A stretch of DNA of 64,000 bases from Bacillus sp. ISL-45 (GTDB lineage Bacteria; Bacillota; Bacilli; Bacillales; Cytobacillaceae), in NCBI RefSeq assembly GCF_018613195.1, contig NZ_JAGGQQ010000016.1, positions 1-64,000 on the forward strand, written 5' to 3'. The translations under genes and the position numbers were made by a program. Of this stretch, positions 21,863 through 33,918 are shown piece after piece (positions within the stretch are counted from its first letter, which is position 1; every line of letters begins with the position of its first letter). The notes under the pieces are model-generated. The model did no database searches. It saw only the letters and a list, made by a program, of their open reading frames with translations, and was not told where the DNA came from.

Positions 21863-22177
21863 ATGCAAATTGATAAATTAAGAGGCAAGGAACTCGATCA
21901 ATTATTCAAGGCGATTTTATCGCTGAAAGATCTCGATGAGGCGTATCGCTTCTTCGACGACCTTGCGACAGTGAACGAAATCCAGTCACTTGCACAGCGC
22001 CTTGAGGTTGCCCGCATGCTTCGCGAGGGCAAGACTTATCATAAGATCGAAACAGAAACAGGCGCGAGCACGGCAACGATTTCCCGTGTGAAGCGATGCC
22101 TGAACTATGGAAACGATGCATACGAAATGGCGCTCGAAAGATTGAAAGAGCAGGACAACGCTGAAAAAGCGAAATAG
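21863..22177 (+). CDS. yerC: TrpR-like regulator YerC
   Basis: A 104-residue protein of the YerC/YecD group, with a Trp-repressor-like helix-turn-helix: the segment LAQRLEVARMLREGKTYHKI, then ETGASTATISRVKRCLNYG as the recognition part. It probably binds DNA; the target is not known. AAGGGGTAG precedes the ATG. It follows yerB by 29 bp and the two are likely co-transcribed. Confidence 0.88.
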   Translation: MQIDKLRGKELDQLFKAILSLKDLDEAYRFFDDLATVNEIQSLAQRLEVARMLREGKTYHKIETETGASTATISRVKRCLNYGNDAYEMALERLKEQDNAEKAK

Positions 22178-22189
22178 TATTTTGATGAA

Positions 22190-22221
22190 GGACGGAACCG
22201 GGTATGGTTCCGTTCTTTTTT
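22190..22221 (+). terminator. Terminator after yerC
   Basis: GACGGAACC and GGTTCCGTTC form a 9-bp stem with a 6-nt loop and a T6 run. Confidence 0.92.
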
Positions 22222-22259
22222 ATGGGTGGCAGAATTGGAAAAAAGCGCAGGTAATTTCC

Positions 22260-22505
22260 AATTCCTATAAAGAAATTTTTTTCGTTATAAAAAAGAAAAA
22301 GTCGCTATAAAAAAATAATTCTTCATTATATCAGTCTAATCTGCTCGAATAAGTTTCCCAACTCAACAAAAAACTGCTAATAAAATTGGAAAAACAGACT
22401 GTAAATTTCCAGTTCGCCAATAAAAATAAAAAATCGCTAATAAAATATTATTTTCGCCAATAAATCCTGTGGAATAGCCAATAAAACTGTGAACTCTGCT
22501 AATAA
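22260..22505. repeat. 20-21-bp AT-rich tandem repeat array
   Basis: Degenerate units share G(C/T)(C/T)AATAAAA or the shorter CTATAA. CCTATAA, GTTATAA, GCTATAA and CATTATA start at 22264, 22284, 22304 and 22324. In the second half GCCAA, GCTAA, GCCAA, GCCA and GCT cores start at 22416, 22436, 22456, 22477 and 22498. The period is 20-21 bp with one disrupted stretch in the middle. The array follows a strong terminator and precedes a decayed gene fragment. Confidence 0.75.
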
Positions 22506-22673
22506 GACAGGTTAACCTTGTTCCTAGGAAGTCTGGCAGTCTATCTTGGCGAAAAAGAGATCATCAGCTTCTTCGGACTTGATCCAATCTATCTTGCGCT
22601 GATTGTCAGCGGTATCAGCTTCTATGTTTTTTCAAGGTTGTTCACCGAGCAATATGAGCACCGAGATTTATAA
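22506..22673 (+). pseudogene. C-terminal remnant of a membrane transporter
   Basis: An open frame of 55 codons ending at TAA 22671-22673 with no plausible start and an in-frame stop just upstream at 22503-22505. It reads LFLGSLAVYLGEKEI, then FFGLDPIYLALIVSGISFYV and SRLFTEQYEHRDL. Two hydrophobic stretches and the order look like the end of a nucleobase or solute permease, but no family can be fixed. Best read as the surviving 3' end of a deleted gene whose upstream part was replaced by the repeat array. Confidence 0.5.
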
Positions 22674-22747
22674 TTTTACATCAAAATGCGTTCCGGCATT
22701 TGGAGCGCTTTTTTCATATGTTTCCTTTTTTATATACAGGCAACAAA

Positions 22748-22756
22748 TGCTATAAT
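22748..22756 (+). promoter_or_regulatory. Extended -10 promoter of pcrB-pcrA
   Basis: TGCTATAAT is a perfect extended -10 (TGnTATAAT), 37 bp before the pcrB start. No good -35 is visible at 17 bp, as expected for extended -10 promoters. Confidence 0.6.
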
Positions 22757-22792
22757 GGTGGAATGGATAGATAGAATGGGGGCAATTCAAGG

Positions 22793-23479
22793 ATGTACGA
22801 TGTTCGCGAGTGGAGACATGTGTTCAAGCTCGATCCAAATAAAGAGATAACTGATGAAGAATTAGATAGAATTTGCGAGTCTGGAACCGACGCGATCATG
22901 GTGGGAGGGACGGATGGAGTCACTCTTGAAGGAGTCCTTGATTTGATGTCCCGAGTCCGCCGCTATACGGTTCCATGCATTCTCGAGGTTTCGACGATTG
23001 ACTCGATCACACCGGGATTCGATTTTTATTTTATCCCGACAGTATTGAACAGCCGCAATCCACAGTGGATCACCGGCCTGCACCATGAGGCGGTCAAGGA
23101 GTATGGCGAACTGATGGATTGGGACGAGCTGAAAATGGAAGGCTATTGCATCCTGAATCCGGATTGCAAGGCGGCTAAGCTTACTGATGCGAAGACGGAG
23201 CTTTCGATTGACGATGTACGGGCATACGCGATGATGGCAGAAAAAATGTTCAGCCTGCCGATTTTCTATTTGGAATACAGCGGGGTATATGGCAATCCTG
23301 AGTATGTTAAAGCAGCCAAAAGCGTCCTCGAAAAAACGGTTCTCTTTTACGGCGGAGGAATTGAAACAGCGCAGCAGGCAGAAGAAATGGCCGGGCATGC
23401 CGATGTCATCGTGGTTGGGAATGTTGTATACAGCAACCTTGATGAGGCATTGAAGACTGTAGCTGCAGCAAAGAAATAA
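22793..23479 (+). CDS. pcrB: Heptaprenylglyceryl phosphate synthase PcrB
   Basis: Transfers heptaprenyl diphosphate to glycerol-1-phosphate, making an archaeal-type ether lipid precursor in Bacillaceae. A TIM-barrel of 228 residues: [17 protein letters not shown] at the start, [16 protein letters not shown] near 35, [16 protein letters not shown] near 80, [14 protein letters not shown] near 160, and the phosphate loop [20 protein letters not shown] near 190. It heads the pcrB-pcrA-ligA cluster, as in B. subtilis. Confidence 0.93.
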   Translation: MYDVREWRHVFKLDPNKEITDEELDRICESGTDAIMVGGTDGVTLEGVLDLMSRVRRYTVPCILEVSTIDSITPGFDFYFIPTVLNSRNPQWITGLHHEAVKEYGELMDWDELKMEGYCILNPDCKAAKLTDAKTELSIDDVRAYAMMAEKMFSLPIFYLEYSGVYGNPEYVKAAKSVLEKTVLFYGGGIETAQQAEEMAGHADVIVVGNVVYSNLDEALKTVAAAKK

Positions 23480-23544
23480 CGAAGTTGTATATAAGGGTTT
23501 TATGAGATAAAATAAGAACAAATGTTTGTATGGTGGTGACGAGT

Positions 23545-25773
23545 GTGCAATTTTTAACGGATAAATTATTGAATGGCTTGAACCCTGAGCAGCAGAAGGC
23601 GGTCAAGGCAGTGGACGGGCCTTTGCTATTGATGGCAGGGGCAGGCTCTGGTAAAACAAGAGTCCTGACACACAGAATTGCGTATTTAATGGTGGAAAAA
23701 GGGGTAAATCCTTATAACATCCTTGCAATTACGTTTACGAATAAAGCAGCGCGTGAAATGCGCGAGAGGATCCAGAAAATGATGGGCGGAGCGGCAGACG
23801 ATATCTGGATTTCGACGTTCCACTCAATGTGTGTGCGCATTTTGCGCAGGGACATCGACCGTCTTGGCTATAACCGCAACTTCACGATCCTTGACTCGAC
23901 TGACCAGCAGTCTGTCATCAAGTCGATTTTGAAGGACAAGAATATGGATCCGAAAAAATATGATCCTCGTGCGATCCTTGGTACGATCAGCTCGGCGAAA
24001 AATGAGTTGATTACGCCCGAGGAATATGCGAAGTCGGCGGGGGATTATTTTTCCCAGAAGGTCAGCGATGTGTATACGGAATACCAGCGCAGGCTGCGAA
24101 AAAATAACGCGCTCGATTTCGACGATTTAATCATGACGACGATCACGCTGTTCATCCGCGTGCCGGAAGTGCTTGAATATTACCAGCGCAAGTTCCAGTA
24201 CATCCATGTCGATGAGTATCAGGATACGAACAGGGCACAATACATGCTGGTAAAATTGCTTGCGCAAAGATTCCAGAACCTATGTGTCGTAGGTGACTCG
24301 GATCAGTCGATCTATCGCTGGCGCGGTGCGGACATCACGAATATCCTTTCTTTTGAAAAAGACTACCCAAGGGCAAGCGTCATTTTGCTAGAGCAGAACT
24401 ACCGCTCGACAAAGAAGATTTTGCTGGCGGCGAATATGGTCATCCAGAACAACATGAACCGCAAGCCGAAAAACCTTTGGACAGAGAACCCAGAGGGAAA
24501 CAAAATCATGTACTATCGCGCGGACAGCGAACAGGGCGAGGCGCAGTTTGTCATCGGCAAAATCCAGGAGCAGCTTCGCAATGGCCGCAAGCTGTCTGAT
24601 ATCGCGATTCTTTACCGTACGAACGCCCAGTCCCGTGTGATCGAGGAATCTTTCTTGAAGTCGAACATCGATTACTCAATCGTCGGCGGCATCAAATTCT
24701 ATGACAGGAAGGAAATCAAGGATATCCTTGCCTACCTTCGCTTGATTTCGAACCCTGATGATGATATCAGTTTGCAGAGGATCATCAATGTTCCGAAGCG
24801 CGCGATCGGTTCAACCTCGATTGATAAAATCGCCAACTTCGCGACAATGCATGATTTGTCGATGTTCCAGGCCTTGGAGACGATTGAAATGATTGGCCTG
24901 AGCCCGAAAGCGGAAAAAGCTGCGGCTGAATTCCGCAACCTGGTCAGCAATTACACTCATCAGCAGGAATATCTGTCCGTGACGGAGCTGGTGGAGGAAG
25001 TTCTTGATAAAACAGGCTACCGTGACATGTTGAAGGCGGAAAAATCGTTGGAGTCACAGAGCCGACTTGAGAACATAGATGAATTTTTAACGGTAACAAA
25101 AAGCTTTGAAGAAAGCAGTGAAGACAAGAGTCTGGTCGCATTCCTGACAGATTTGGCACTTGTCGCTGATATTGACCGCCTGGATGATGACGGCGAGAAA
25201 AAAACAGATTTCGTCACATTGATGACACTGCACTCAGCCAAGGGACTCGAGTTCCCCGTTGTCTTCCTGATTGGTATGGAAGAGGGAGTATTCCCGCACA
25301 GCCGCTCCTTGATGGAGGAGGATGAGATGGAGGAAGAACGCCGTCTTGCCTATGTAGGAATAACCCGTGCCGAAGAAGAACTATTCATCACGAATGCACA
25401 GATGCGTACCCTTTTCGGCCGTACCAATATGAACCCGGAATCACGGTTCATTAAGGAAATACCGGCTGATTTGGTTGAAGACGCCGTTCCGAAAGTGAGA
25501 AGGCCTGCGCCAGCAAGCGGCGGCAGACCTGCCCCTTCAGCAAGACCGTCCATGCCGACTCGCGGTGCTGTCTCCCGTCCGGTCGCAGCTGCAAGCGGCG
25601 GCGAAGGCATCGATTGGAAGGTTGGCGACAAAGCCCAGCATGGCAAGTGGGGAACAGGAACGGTTGTCAGCGTAAAAGGGTCAGGAGAAGGCACAGAGCT
25701 TGACATTGCATTCCCAAGCCCAACAGGAATCAAGCGATTGCTGGCTAAGTTCGCACCGATTACAAAGGCTTAA
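23545..25773 (+). CDS. pcrA: ATP-dependent DNA helicase PcrA
   Basis: Superfamily 1A 3'-5' helicase for repair, rolling-circle replication and clearing of RNA polymerase. Motifs in order: Q-motif LNPEQQKAV, Walker [16 protein letters not shown], motif [34 protein letters not shown], motif [13 protein letters not shown] and motif [18 protein letters not shown] Pro/Ala-rich linker (near 650-690) leads to a C-terminal Tudor-like module ([17 protein letters not shown]) that binds RNA polymerase. The GTG at 23545 is chosen because GGTGGTG precedes it and it gives the family N-terminus (11 residues before LNP); ATG 23530 is the alternative and would add five residues. 742 residues. Confidence 0.94.
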   Translation: MQFLTDKLLNGLNPEQQKAVKAVDGPLLLMAGAGSGKTRVLTHRIAYLMVEKGVNPYNILAITFTNKAAREMRERIQKMMGGAADDIWISTFHSMCVRILRRDIDRLGYNRNFTILDSTDQQSVIKSILKDKNMDPKKYDPRAILGTISSAKNELITPEEYAKSAGDYFSQKVSDVYTEYQRRLRKNNALDFDDLIMTTITLFIRVPEVLEYYQRKFQYIHVDEYQDTNRAQYMLVKLLAQRFQNLCVVGDSDQSIYRWRGADITNILSFEKDYPRASVILLEQNYRSTKKILLAANMVIQNNMNRKPKNLWTENPEGNKIMYYRADSEQGEAQFVIGKIQEQLRNGRKLSDIAILYRTNAQSRVIEESFLKSNIDYSIVGGIKFYDRKEIKDILAYLRLISNPDDDISLQRIINVPKRAIGSTSIDKIANFATMHDLSMFQALETIEMIGLSPKAEKAAAEFRNLVSNYTHQQEYLSVTELVEEVLDKTGYRDMLKAEKSLESQSRLENIDEFLTVTKSFEESSEDKSLVAFLTDLALVADIDRLDDDGEKKTDFVTLMTLHSAKGLEFPVVFLIGMEEGVFPHSRSLMEEDEMEEERRLAYVGITRAEEELFITNAQMRTLFGRTNMNPESRFIKEIPADLVEDAVPKVRRPAPASGGRPAPSARPSMPTRGAVSRPVAAASGGEGIDWKVGDKAQHGKWGTGTVVSVKGSGEGTELDIAFPSPTGIKRLLAKFAPITKA

Positions 25774-25799
25774 ACAATTTTTAATAACACATTGAATAC

Positions 25800-27903
<2,104 letters not shown>

Positions 27904-27904
<1 letters not shown>

Positions 27905-28012
27905 GCTCTTTTCGTAAGCTTTGTTGCTTTCACATCCAAAGTAAAAACCGGGTTTTGGGTTTTTACGGATATTTCCGCATCTCCGGTTCGGAAGTCTCCT
28001 CGAAAAGAACCC
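27904..28012. mobile_element. Degenerate MITE-like element, relative of 18128-18214
   Basis: It starts AGCTCTTTTCGTAAGCTTTG directly at the ligA stop and ends with CGAAAAGAAC, which pairs with GCTCTTTTCG at 9 of 10 positions. The inner part differs from the 18-kb copy and holds its own hairpin GTAAAAACC/GGGTTTTTAC (27941-27966). It may also serve as a weak barrier between ligA and yerH. Confidence 0.55.
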
Positions 28013-28099
28013 GATACTTTAAGGAATGCGGTTATTAATATGTGTTCGAAAAGCTGCAATGACTGCGAAAACAGCTAATAGATAAGAGGTGTACACGCC

Positions 28100-29317
28100 A
28101 TGAGGAAGCTCTCAATGGTCGCTCTATCTCTTGTCCTTTTGCTGACGGCCTGTGCCCCTAATTTTCAAAAGCAGGAAGAGGTCGTCCAGGAGAAGGATGA
28201 TGAAACAAAGGAAAAAGCGATTATTCCGAAATATAAAATTTCGGACAAATACTACCGTACTATTATGCCGTTCGAGCCTGGGGAAGCCCGCGGCATGGTC
28301 GTTAACAATCTGAATACGCGTTATGACATCACCGAGTTCGAGACCGGACTGATGAGGGTTGCCCAAAACTCTTTCCCAACAGACAAGTATGTCTTTAAAG
28401 AAGGCCAGTATCTCGACAGCAGTACCGTAGCATCCTGGCTGGAACGCGAAATGACTCCGGCTCAGGTCGATGCTAAGGAAAAAGAATTGCAGGCTAAGGC
28501 TAAAAAAGAAAAAAGTAATAAAAAGGTCACAGTGAAAAACCTGGGTCTGAATCCTGCCAATTCTGGCAAGGGCGACGCCCATGAACAGAATAAAAAGAAT
28601 CCTATTTATCTAGCACATATCCTGGAGCATAATTATCTCGTCCAATCAGGGGAGAAGGATACGTACCAGCTTGGCGGCATCGCCATTGGACTGGCACTTA
28701 ATTCCGTCCATTATTATCAAGAGGTTGAATTTGGGGCAGTATTTGAGAAGAATATTTCCCGATCCGTTCTTGAAGCTGAAGGGAAGAAAATTGCCCAGGA
28801 AGTCGTCAACAGGTTAAGAGGAATCGAAGAACTGAAAAATATACCGATTACCATCGGATTGTTTGAACAGGAAAGCCGATCTTCTGTTGTTCCTGGCAAC
28901 TTTTTCACCTATGCAGAAGTATCACAGGGCAGCAACAATATCGGCAGCTGGAAGGATGTAAAAGAAGAATACATCCTGTTTCCGTCGGATAAAGCCGAGA
29001 AGGAACACCGGGATGACCTGACATTTTTCCAGAATTTCAAGCAGGATGTTGAGGAATATTTCCCTAACTTCAACGGCGTCATCGGCAAAGGCTTTTATCT
29101 GGATGGCCAGCTTCAGGAAATAAACATCGAAATACCGATCCAGTTCTACGGCGAAGCCGAGGCTATTGGCTTCACCCAGTATGTAACGGGACTGGTCATG
29201 GAGCACTTCCCTAACTACATTTCCGTGCAGGTCAGCGTATCATCCGTACTGGGGCAGGAAGCCTTGATCGTTAAAAAGCCGGATCAGGATGAACCATTTG
29301 TGCATATCTATCAGTAA
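28100..29317 (+). CDS. yerH: CamS-family lipoprotein YerH
   Basis: A 405-residue lipoprotein of the CamS sex-pheromone precursor family. The signal peptide has lipobox LLTAC (lipidated Cys near 18). The mature domain shows YRTIMPFEPGEARGMVV near 53, NKKNPIYLAHILEHNYLVQSG near 165, and VTIGLFEQESRSSVVPGNF near 245. In enterococci and staphylococci short peptides cut from such signal peptides act as pheromones; whether that applies here is unknown. It lies last in the pcrB-pcrA-ligA-yerH order known from B. subtilis. Confidence 0.9.
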   Translation: MRKLSMVALSLVLLLTACAPNFQKQEEVVQEKDDETKEKAIIPKYKISDKYYRTIMPFEPGEARGMVVNNLNTRYDITEFETGLMRVAQNSFPTDKYVFKEGQYLDSSTVASWLEREMTPAQVDAKEKELQAKAKKEKSNKKVTVKNLGLNPANSGKGDAHEQNKKNPIYLAHILEHNYLVQSGEKDTYQLGGIAIGLALNSVHYYQEVEFGAVFEKNISRSVLEAEGKKIAQEVVNRLRGIEELKNIPITIGLFEQESRSSVVPGNFFTYAEVSQGSNNIGSWKDVKEEYILFPSDKAEKEHRDDLTFFQNFKQDVEEYFPNFNGVIGKGFYLDGQLQEINIEIPIQFYGEAEAIGFTQYVTGLVMEHFPNYISVQVSVSSVLGQEALIVKKPDQDEPFVHIYQ

Positions 29318-29318
29318 C

Positions 29319-29351
29319 GAGTAAAGGGCTTTTAGTCCTTTACTTTTTTTA
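29319..29351 (+). terminator. Terminator after yerH
   Basis: AGTAAAGG and CCTTTACT form an 8-bp stem followed by a T7 run. Confidence 0.9.
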
Positions 29352-29586
29352 TTAAAGAAAAGTAAAGCAAACACTGCAAATTAAATTTCAGATTCCAAAA
29401 AGAAAAATATTTAAGCAAGGTAATAAAACCCGGATTTGCTAGTTTAATAAATAGTTATTCTGCACTTGGAGCCGTATTTTCCACTATGACTTTCCATCTA
29501 TAAAATTATTTAGTAAACCAAAATAATATGACTATTCTATCAATTTGATTCCATTGCTGACTTATTATTTTATATTTTCCAATATT

Positions 29587-29616
29587 TATAATAACCTTAC
29601 ACTGTAAGCACTTACA
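29587..29616 (+). promoter_or_regulatory. Promoter -10 and cre-like CcpA site before the glycosidase
   Basis: TATAAT at 29587-29592 is a consensus -10 (the -35 is poor). TGTAAGCACTTACA at 29603-29616 is a perfect palindrome and fits the cre consensus TGWAANCGNTNWCA at 13 of 14 positions, with A for G at the centre. Its place just after the likely transcription start would suit catabolite repression. The remainder of 29352-29677 is AT-rich with nothing else recognised. Confidence 0.55.
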
Positions 29617-29677
29617 TATTGAAGGGAGGAGAAGAAAGTAACTTATTTGTGAAAATAAAGTCTATAGGAGGAATAAA

Positions 29678-31444
29678 ATGAAGAAACTAAGTACCATGAT
29701 TAGCGTTCTTGTGTTAGCTTCAACTCTTGTAGTGCCACTTGGAAGTAATGCTCAATCTTCTAACGACCTCAACTATCCTGATCCGCCAACAGATAAAGCA
29801 AGGAATGGTATGGTTCAAAGAATCATTGCCCATATGTCTGATAAAGAGAAAATCGGACAACTTGTGATGCCTTCTACTCATGATAATCAAAACCAGATGC
29901 CAGATGAACGCACTCGAAAATTAATTGAAGAGTACAATGTCGGTTCTGTCATAGTTTATGGTGACAGAGATGCAAAGAAAACCGCTGAATACAATAATCA
30001 GTTGCAAGGATGGGCTTCCCAAACCCGTTTGAATATTCCATTATTTATATCTGCCGACTTGGAATATGGCTCTGTCCAGCATGTTTCTGATGGTACAGCC
30101 TTCCCGCGTCAAATGGGGATTGGTGCAACAAGAGATCTTCAAGCTGCAGAAGAAGTAGCTAAAATTACAGCCATTGAGTCAAAGGCGACGGGATTTAACT
30201 GGAACTATTCCCCTGTAGCGGATGTCAACACAAATCCGGCCAATCCAGTCATTGGTGTCAGGTCCTTCAGCGAAAAAACTCAACTTGTATCAGATATGAC
30301 CAAAGCACAAATCAAGGGATACCAGGATAACGGTGTCCTAGCAACAGCCAAACACTTCCCAGGTCACGGTGATACCAGTGTCGATTCGCATTATGGACTG
30401 GCTGCGGTAACCTATGATCGTGAAACGCTGGAGGAAGTACATTTACCACCGTTTAAAGCGGCAATTGATGCTGGCGTAGATTCCATTATGACAGCTCACG
30501 TCATCATTAATGCTATTGACCCTGAGCTTCCAGCGACTCTTTCTAAAAAAGTCCTTACTGGGCTCCTTCGTGAAGAAATGGGCTTTGATGGCATAATAGT
30601 CACTGATGCAATGAGTATGCATGCGATTGATAAAGAGTGGGGCGCAGGCGAGGCAGGTGTGATGGCGATTAATGCTGGCGCTGATATTGTTATGGCAACC
30701 GGAACATATGAACAGCAACTTGAAACTTATGATGCGTTATATAATGCTTTGAAATCAGGTGATTTAACGGAAAAGAGGGTTGACGAATCTGTAAAAAGAA
30801 TTCTGACGGCAAAGTTTAAATATGATTTATTCAATGACCGTTATGACGACCCTGCAACTGCAACAAAAGTTGTCAATACTACTGCCCACAAAGAAGCAGC
30901 GTCAGAGGTAGCTAGAAAGTCAATAACTCTGTTGAAAAATGATGGAGTACTGCCGTTTGAGACAGCTAATGACGAAACTACACTTGTTGTTGGTCCAAAA
31001 ATTTATGGATCAGCTAAACATATCAGTGAAGTCATAAATGCTGTGGATGCTAAGACTTCAGAAACAGTGCTGAGTGCGATTACCGAGACGAACTCTACTA
31101 ATGCTGATATTGCAAACGCAGTTCAATTGGCAGAACAGGCAGATCGAATAATAGTAGCCACTTTCTCACCGGGTGAACTAGCTGAAGGACAGGTGGATTT
31201 GGTACAAGCTTTAAAGGCTACTGGTAAGCCAGTTGTAGCACTATCATTGGGATTGCCTTATGATATAAAACATTTCCCTGAAGTAGATGCATATTTAGCA
31301 TCCTATGCTATTGAGCGGTGGGGCTCACCCGTCCCAACCTCATGGAACGCCGCAGTTGATGTTATCTTTGGTGCTCAGCCGGGAGGAAGGCTGCCGGTGA
31401 ACATCGAAGGGTTTTATCAATTTGGGGACGGTTTAAGTTACTAG
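29678..31444 (+). CDS. Family 3 glycoside hydrolase, NagZ-like
   Basis: A secreted 588-residue enzyme of glycoside hydrolase family 3, closest in motifs to bacterial beta-N-acetylglucosaminidases of peptidoglycan recycling. Signal peptide about 1-26 (ends GSNAQSSND). The (beta/alpha)8 domain carries PLFISADLEYGSVQHV, the Asp-His loop KHFPGHGDTSVDSHYG near 228-243, and the presumed nucleophile Asp in GIIVTDAMSMHA near 305. A C-terminal Rossmann-like domain ends GGRLPVNIEGFYQFGDGLSY. Start ATG 29678 with TAGGAGG upstream. Base use is more AT-rich than neighbouring housekeeping genes. It stands alone, flanked by terminators, in a place where B. subtilis has other genes. Confidence 0.85.
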   Translation: MKKLSTMISVLVLASTLVVPLGSNAQSSNDLNYPDPPTDKARNGMVQRIIAHMSDKEKIGQLVMPSTHDNQNQMPDERTRKLIEEYNVGSVIVYGDRDAKKTAEYNNQLQGWASQTRLNIPLFISADLEYGSVQHVSDGTAFPRQMGIGATRDLQAAEEVAKITAIESKATGFNWNYSPVADVNTNPANPVIGVRSFSEKTQLVSDMTKAQIKGYQDNGVLATAKHFPGHGDTSVDSHYGLAAVTYDRETLEEVHLPPFKAAIDAGVDSIMTAHVIINAIDPELPATLSKKVLTGLLREEMGFDGIIVTDAMSMHAIDKEWGAGEAGVMAINAGADIVMATGTYEQQLETYDALYNALKSGDLTEKRVDESVKRILTAKFKYDLFNDRYDDPATATKVVNTTAHKEAASEVARKSITLLKNDGVLPFETANDETTLVVGPKIYGSAKHISEVINAVDAKTSETVLSAITETNSTNADIANAVQLAEQADRIIVATFSPGELAEGQVDLVQALKATGKPVVALSLGLPYDIKHFPEVDAYLASYAIERWGSPVPTSWNAAVDVIFGAQPGGRLPVNIEGFYQFGDGLSY

Positions 31445-31464
31445 TGGAAAACAATCCGATTCGG

Positions 31465-31502
31465 AAAAAAGCAAAGAGCATCTTGGGCTCTTTGCTTTTT
31501 TG
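31465..31502. terminator. Bidirectional terminator
   Basis: AAAAAAGCAAAGAG and CTCTTTGCTTTTTT flank a short loop. The A run before and T run after the stem give a T tail on both strands, serving both the glycosidase and the converging DinB-like gene. Confidence 0.93.
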
Positions 31503-31514
31503 AATCAGTTTATG

Positions 31515-31973
31515 TTAAATACACTTCTTAATATCAAGGATTGTCTGTAAATGCATGCCTTCATGGAAAATGGTCCGAACCAGGACTTGCTCGATTGTAT
31601 GCATCCCCATTTCGGTTGGGGTGAATTCATCATCCAATCTGTCACCATAAGATTCTTTTATTCTAGCAGGCTGTGTTTTCAGCAAGTCTTTTAACTCGCT
31701 GACGGTAGGGGTTTCCTCTGTAAAATTGGCCGGGGAGGTACCATAGCCAAACCAGGACTTGAACTCTTCCGGGACATCTGCCGGCTCTTTTGTCACCGCC
31801 TGGATCCATAAATATTGATCAAGGTAAATATGCCCAAGGTTCCAGCGGATATTATTGTTAAAGCCTGCAGGGATTTTCTCCGCATCTTCCTCAGAAACTG
31901 TATCTGTTACACCCAAAATATAGCTTCGATAGGATTCAAGCTGATTGAACAGCACTTCATGGCGTTTTTTCAT
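31515..31973 (-). CDS. DinB-like family protein
   Basis: A 152-residue four-helix-bundle protein of the DinB/YfiT-like superfamily. Metal-ligand histidines are visible in NIRWNLGHIYLDQYLW near residue 42-57 and RTIFHEGMHLQTI near 135. Relatives are thiol S-transferases or of unknown function; the substrate cannot be told. The ATG at 31973 has AAAAGGAG upstream on the minus strand. A single gene. Confidence 0.82.
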   Translation of the reverse strand: MKKRHEVLFNQLESYRSYILGVTDTVSEEDAEKIPAGFNNNIRWNLGHIYLDQYLWIQAVTKEPADVPEEFKSWFGYGTSPANFTEETPTVSELKDLLKTQPARIKESYGDRLDDEFTPTEMGMHTIEQVLVRTIFHEGMHLQTILDIKKCI

Positions 31974-32092
31974 GTATTATAGGCTCCTTTTTTGCATGGA
32001 TAGAGTAATATTCGCTAGATTAAAGGGATTCCCTGCTGTTCATTAATGCGATTTTTACTAATCTATTAATTTTACTTTCGGAAAAAAATTTT

Positions 32093-32197
32093 GACCACCT
32101 TGAGAGATTATTCGTCCAATTTCACACTTCATTCGACCACATCTACGATTAAATCGACCAACACCAAAAAAGCAAACAAAAAACGAGCAAATTACAA
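32093..32197. repeat. 21-bp tandem repeat array (GACCA core)
   Basis: GACCA, GTCCA, GACCA and GACCA cores start at 32093, 32114, 32135 and 32156, exactly 21 bp apart, each preceded by TTC, ATC or TTT. A fifth, weak unit may start at 32177. Sequence is unrelated to the other 21-bp arrays. It lies in the divergent gap before the pruA promoter. Confidence 0.7.
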
Positions 32198-32255
32198 TAT
32201 TGGCATAATAAAGATTGCGAAAATTCTCAATCCAAGACTTGCTAGTACGTTGACG

Positions 32256-32309
32256 TTGAACACTGTGAGACTCTCATGATAGAATGGGGAAGGAATGAAA
32301 ACGTTTTAA
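32256..32309 (+). promoter_or_regulatory. pruA promoter with cre-like CcpA site
   Basis: TTGAAC at 32256-32261 and TAGAAT at 32280-32285 form a promoter with an 18-bp spacer. TGAAAACGTTTTAA at 32296-32309 matches the cre consensus at 13 of 14 positions and overlaps the expected transcription start. This would place the gene under carbon catabolite repression. Confidence 0.6.
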
Positions 32310-32327
32310 TACATAGGAGGGGATAGA

Positions 32328-33875
32328 ATGGTTCAGCCATACAAACACGAGCCTTTCACGAATTTTAAAGATGAGGAAAACCGTGAAGGATACCTTACAG
32401 GATTGAAGACCGTAGAAGGCTATCTTGGCCAGGATTATGACTTGGTGATTGGCGGAGAGAGAATCTCGACTGAAGACAAAATTGTATCTTACAACCCATC
32501 CAATAAAGAGGAAGTTATTGGACGCGTATCAAAGGCAAACCGCGACCTGGCTGAAAAAGCAATGCAGGCTGCTGTTGAAGCGTTCAAGACTTGGAAAAAA
32601 GTAAAGCCTGAGACACGTGCAGATGTATTATTCAAGGCTGCAGCAATCATTCGCCGCCGCAAGCATGAATTCTCAGCGCTTTTAACAAAAGAAGCTGGTA
32701 AGCCATGGAACGAGGCGGATGCTGATACAGCAGAAGCAATCGACTTCCTTGAGTACTATGCTCGCCAAATGCTAAGAATCAAAGAGGGCGTGAAAGTAGA
32801 AAGCCGTCCAAATGAATATAACCGTTATGATTACATTCCTCTTGGAGTGGGAGTCATCATTTCTCCATGGAACTTCCCGTTGGCAATCATGGCTGGTACA
32901 ACTGTAGCAGCGATCGTTACAGGAAACACAGTTCTTTTGAAGCCAGCTTCAACTACTCCAGTTGTTGCGGCTAAGTTCGTTGAAGTAATGGAAGAAGCAG
33001 GTCTGCCTGCGGGTGTCCTTAACTTCGTACCAGGAAGCGGCGCAGAAGTGGGCGACTACCTTGTTGACCACAAAGACACTCGCTTCATCAGCTTTACAGG
33101 TTCACGTGACGTAGGTCTGCGCATTAACGAGCGCGCATCAAAGCTGAACGAAGGCCAAATCTGGCTTAAGCGCGTAGTCGCTGAAATGGGCGGAAAAGAC
33201 ACAATGGTTGTCGACAAAGACGCTGATCTTGAATTGGCTGCTCAAGCGATCACTGCTTCAGCATTCGGCTTCTCTGGCCAGAAGTGCTCTGCATGTTCAC
33301 GTGCTGTCATCGTTGAGGATGTATATGACCAGGTTCTTAACCGCGTGGTTGAATTGACAAATGAGCTTAAGCTCGATGATCCAACTGATCAAAGCACATT
33401 CATGGGTCCTGTAAACGACCAGGGTGCGTTCGACAAGATCATGAGCTACATCGAAATCGGCAAGCAGGAAGGCCGTTTGATGACTGGCGGCGAAGGAGAC
33501 AGCTCTAAAGGCTACTTCATCAAGCCAACAATATTTGCTGATGTGGATCCAAAAGCCCGCATCATGCAGGAAGAAATCTTTGGACCAGTTGTGGCATTCG
33601 CAAAAGCGAAGGATTTCGACCATGCGCTTGAAATCGCGAACAACACGGAATACGGCCTGACTGGTGCGGTGATCACGCGCAACCGTGAAAACATCCAGAA
33701 GGCACGTGAAGATTTCCATGTCGGAAACCTTTACTTCAACCGCGGCTGCACAGGCGCAATCGTCGGTTACCAGCCATTCGGCGGCTTCAACATGTCTGGA
33801 ACAGATTCAAAAGCTGGCGGACCAGACTATCTGCTTCTGCACATGCAAGCGAAGACTACTTCTGAAATGTACTAA
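32328..33875 (+). CDS. pruA: 1-pyrroline-5-carboxylate dehydrogenase
   Basis: Oxidises glutamate-gamma-semialdehyde (P5C) to glutamate with NAD in proline and arginine breakdown. 515 residues, very similar in pattern to Bacillus RocA/PutC. Motifs: [20 protein letters not shown] near 175, FTGSRDVG near 255, the catalytic Glu in [13 protein letters not shown] near 285, and the catalytic Cys in [14 protein letters not shown] near 320. The ATG at 32328 has TAGGAGGGG upstream. No proline dehydrogenase is adjacent, so the RocA/PutC distinction is open. A proline symporter lies 12 kb downstream. Confidence 0.93.
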   Translation: MVQPYKHEPFTNFKDEENREGYLTGLKTVEGYLGQDYDLVIGGERISTEDKIVSYNPSNKEEVIGRVSKANRDLAEKAMQAAVEAFKTWKKVKPETRADVLFKAAAIIRRRKHEFSALLTKEAGKPWNEADADTAEAIDFLEYYARQMLRIKEGVKVESRPNEYNRYDYIPLGVGVIISPWNFPLAIMAGTTVAAIVTGNTVLLKPASTTPVVAAKFVEVMEEAGLPAGVLNFVPGSGAEVGDYLVDHKDTRFISFTGSRDVGLRINERASKLNEGQIWLKRVVAEMGGKDTMVVDKDADLELAAQAITASAFGFSGQKCSACSRAVIVEDVYDQVLNRVVELTNELKLDDPTDQSTFMGPVNDQGAFDKIMSYIEIGKQEGRLMTGGEGDSSKGYFIKPTIFADVDPKARIMQEEIFGPVVAFAKAKDFDHALEIANNTEYGLTGAVITRNRENIQKAREDFHVGNLYFNRGCTGAIVGYQPFGGFNMSGTDSKAGGPDYLLLHMQAKTTSEMY

Positions 33876-33885
33876 TACAGAATTG

Positions 33886-33918
33886 GAATCCCCTTCTCGT
33901 TTGAGAAGGGGATTTTTT
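33886..33918 (+). terminator. Terminator after pruA
   Basis: AATCCCCTTCTC and GAGAAGGGGATT form a 12-bp perfect stem with a 4-nt loop and a T tail. Confidence 0.95.
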
